Made by a program: the position numbers and the translations under genes
The notes under the pieces: model-generated
What the model was told of the DNA's origin: nothing
The model's input: only the letters and a program-made list of their open reading frames with translations
The model's database searches: none
Shown here: piece after piece, positions 63,484 to 64,000 of the stretch
Position numbering within the stretch: the stretch's first letter is position 1
Layout of the letters: each line of letters opens with the position of its first letter
Source: Entomoplasma ellychniae
GTDB taxonomy: Bacteria > Bacillota_I > Bacilli_A > Mycoplasmatales > Mycoplasmataceae
Assembly: GCF_002930155.1 (NCBI RefSeq)
Contig: NZ_PHND01000001.1
Coordinates: 620,001 to 684,000, forward strand
DNA length: 64,000 nt
Direction of reading: 5' to 3'

Positions 63484-64000
63484 ATGAAATCAAGATTAGA
63501 AACTAAATATAAAGATCAAATTATTCCTGAATTATTTAAGGAATTAGAATACAGATCAATTATGCAAGTCCCAAAAATTACTAAAATAGTAATTAATATG
63601 GGAGTAGGGGATGCGACAACAGATCCTAAAAAATTAGATGCAGCAGCTATTGAATTGCAACAATTAGCTGGTCAAAAACCTTTAATTACAAAAGCTAAAA
63701 AATCATTAGCTGTATTTAAATTAAGAGAAGGAATGCCAATTGGTACAAAAGTAACTTTAAGAGGTAAAAAGATGTATGACTTTTTAGACCGTTTAACTTC
63801 AGTTGCTTTGCCACGTGTGCGTGACTTCAGAGGAGTTCCAAAAACTTCATTTGATGGATTTGGAAACTATACTTTAGGAATTAAAGAACAAATCATATTC
63901 CCAGAAATAGATTATGATAAAGTTGCTAAACTTCGTGGTATGGATATAACAATTGTAACTAGTGCTAATACAAATGAGGAAGCTTTCAAATTATTAGAAA
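63484..64000 (+). CDS. rplE: 50S ribosomal protein L5 (partial, cut by window edge)
   Basis: L5 binds 5S rRNA in the central protuberance. The first 172 residues are present: [20 protein letters not shown], the signature [19 protein letters not shown] near 36-54, [44 protein letters not shown], and [20 protein letters not shown]. Only the last few residues lie outside the window. Confidence 0.97.
   Translation, partial: MKSRLETKYKDQIIPELFKELEYRSIMQVPKITKIVINMGVGDATTDPKKLDAAAIELQQLAGQKPLITKAKKSLAVFKLREGMPIGTKVTLRGKKMYDFLDRLTSVALPRVRDFRGVPKTSFDGFGNYTLGIKEQIIFPEIDYDKVAKLRGMDITIVTSANTNEEAFKLLE

Overview
The window comes from a wall-less Mollicute of the Mesoplasma/Entomoplasma/Spiroplasma type. 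Base composition is very AT-rich. Reading frames make sense only when UGA is read as tryptophan, and nearly every conserved gene carries in-frame TGA. The core gene order (dnaB, cysS, rpmG-secE-nusG, ftsK, uvrC, greA, the F1Fo ATP synthase operon, the deo genes, then the S10 ribosomal operon) fits the Entomoplasma/Mesoplasma branch. The species assignment is inference.

Layout. Positions 1-32040 are ordinary core genome: replicative helicase, a lipoprotein, an ECF-type vitamin transporter component, cysS, rlmB, rpmG-secE-nusG, a catalytically degenerate RNase J paralogue, a divergent pair of Opp-like ABC ATPases, ftsK, uvrC, greA, rsmI, tRNA-His, a rhodanese, rpiB-glyA, upp, the complete atp operon, a divergent azoreductase/HxlR-regulator pair, proC and deoD. 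Positions 53411-64000 are again core: deoA, pmm and deoC, followed by the S10 operon (rpsJ to rplE, the last cut by the window edge).

Between deoD and deoA lies an accessory island of about 21 kb (32041-53410). It opens with what looks like a class III lanthipeptide gene cluster: a 50-residue candidate precursor, in minus orientation and containing a UGA-coded Trp, diverges from a LanKC-type synthetase (lyase, kinase and cyclase-like parts; frameshifted once). Three exporter-type ABC half-transporters follow. Next come a truncated IS3-family element abutting a decayed ISNCY/IS1202-like element. A second, diverged and partly broken pmm-deoC pair follows. A convergent cassette then encodes a small exported bacteriocin-like protein plus an internally duplicated ten-helix membrane protein. 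A fourth ABC half-transporter sits behind a short leader ORF and a terminator. The rest is decayed genes, an isolated IS3 end, and a deletion-scarred remnant of deoA.

How it fits together. The island reads as a repeatedly remodelled antimicrobial-peptide locus lodged in the nucleoside-catabolism gene group. It carries peptide biosynthesis and export genes, a second bacteriocin/immunity-like cassette, and extra copies of the neighbouring deo genes that suggest homologous recombination with related DNA. At least four island reading frames would be restored by one extra A in an A-tract. They may be real decay, programmed slippage or sequence error. The flanking core genes look intact.
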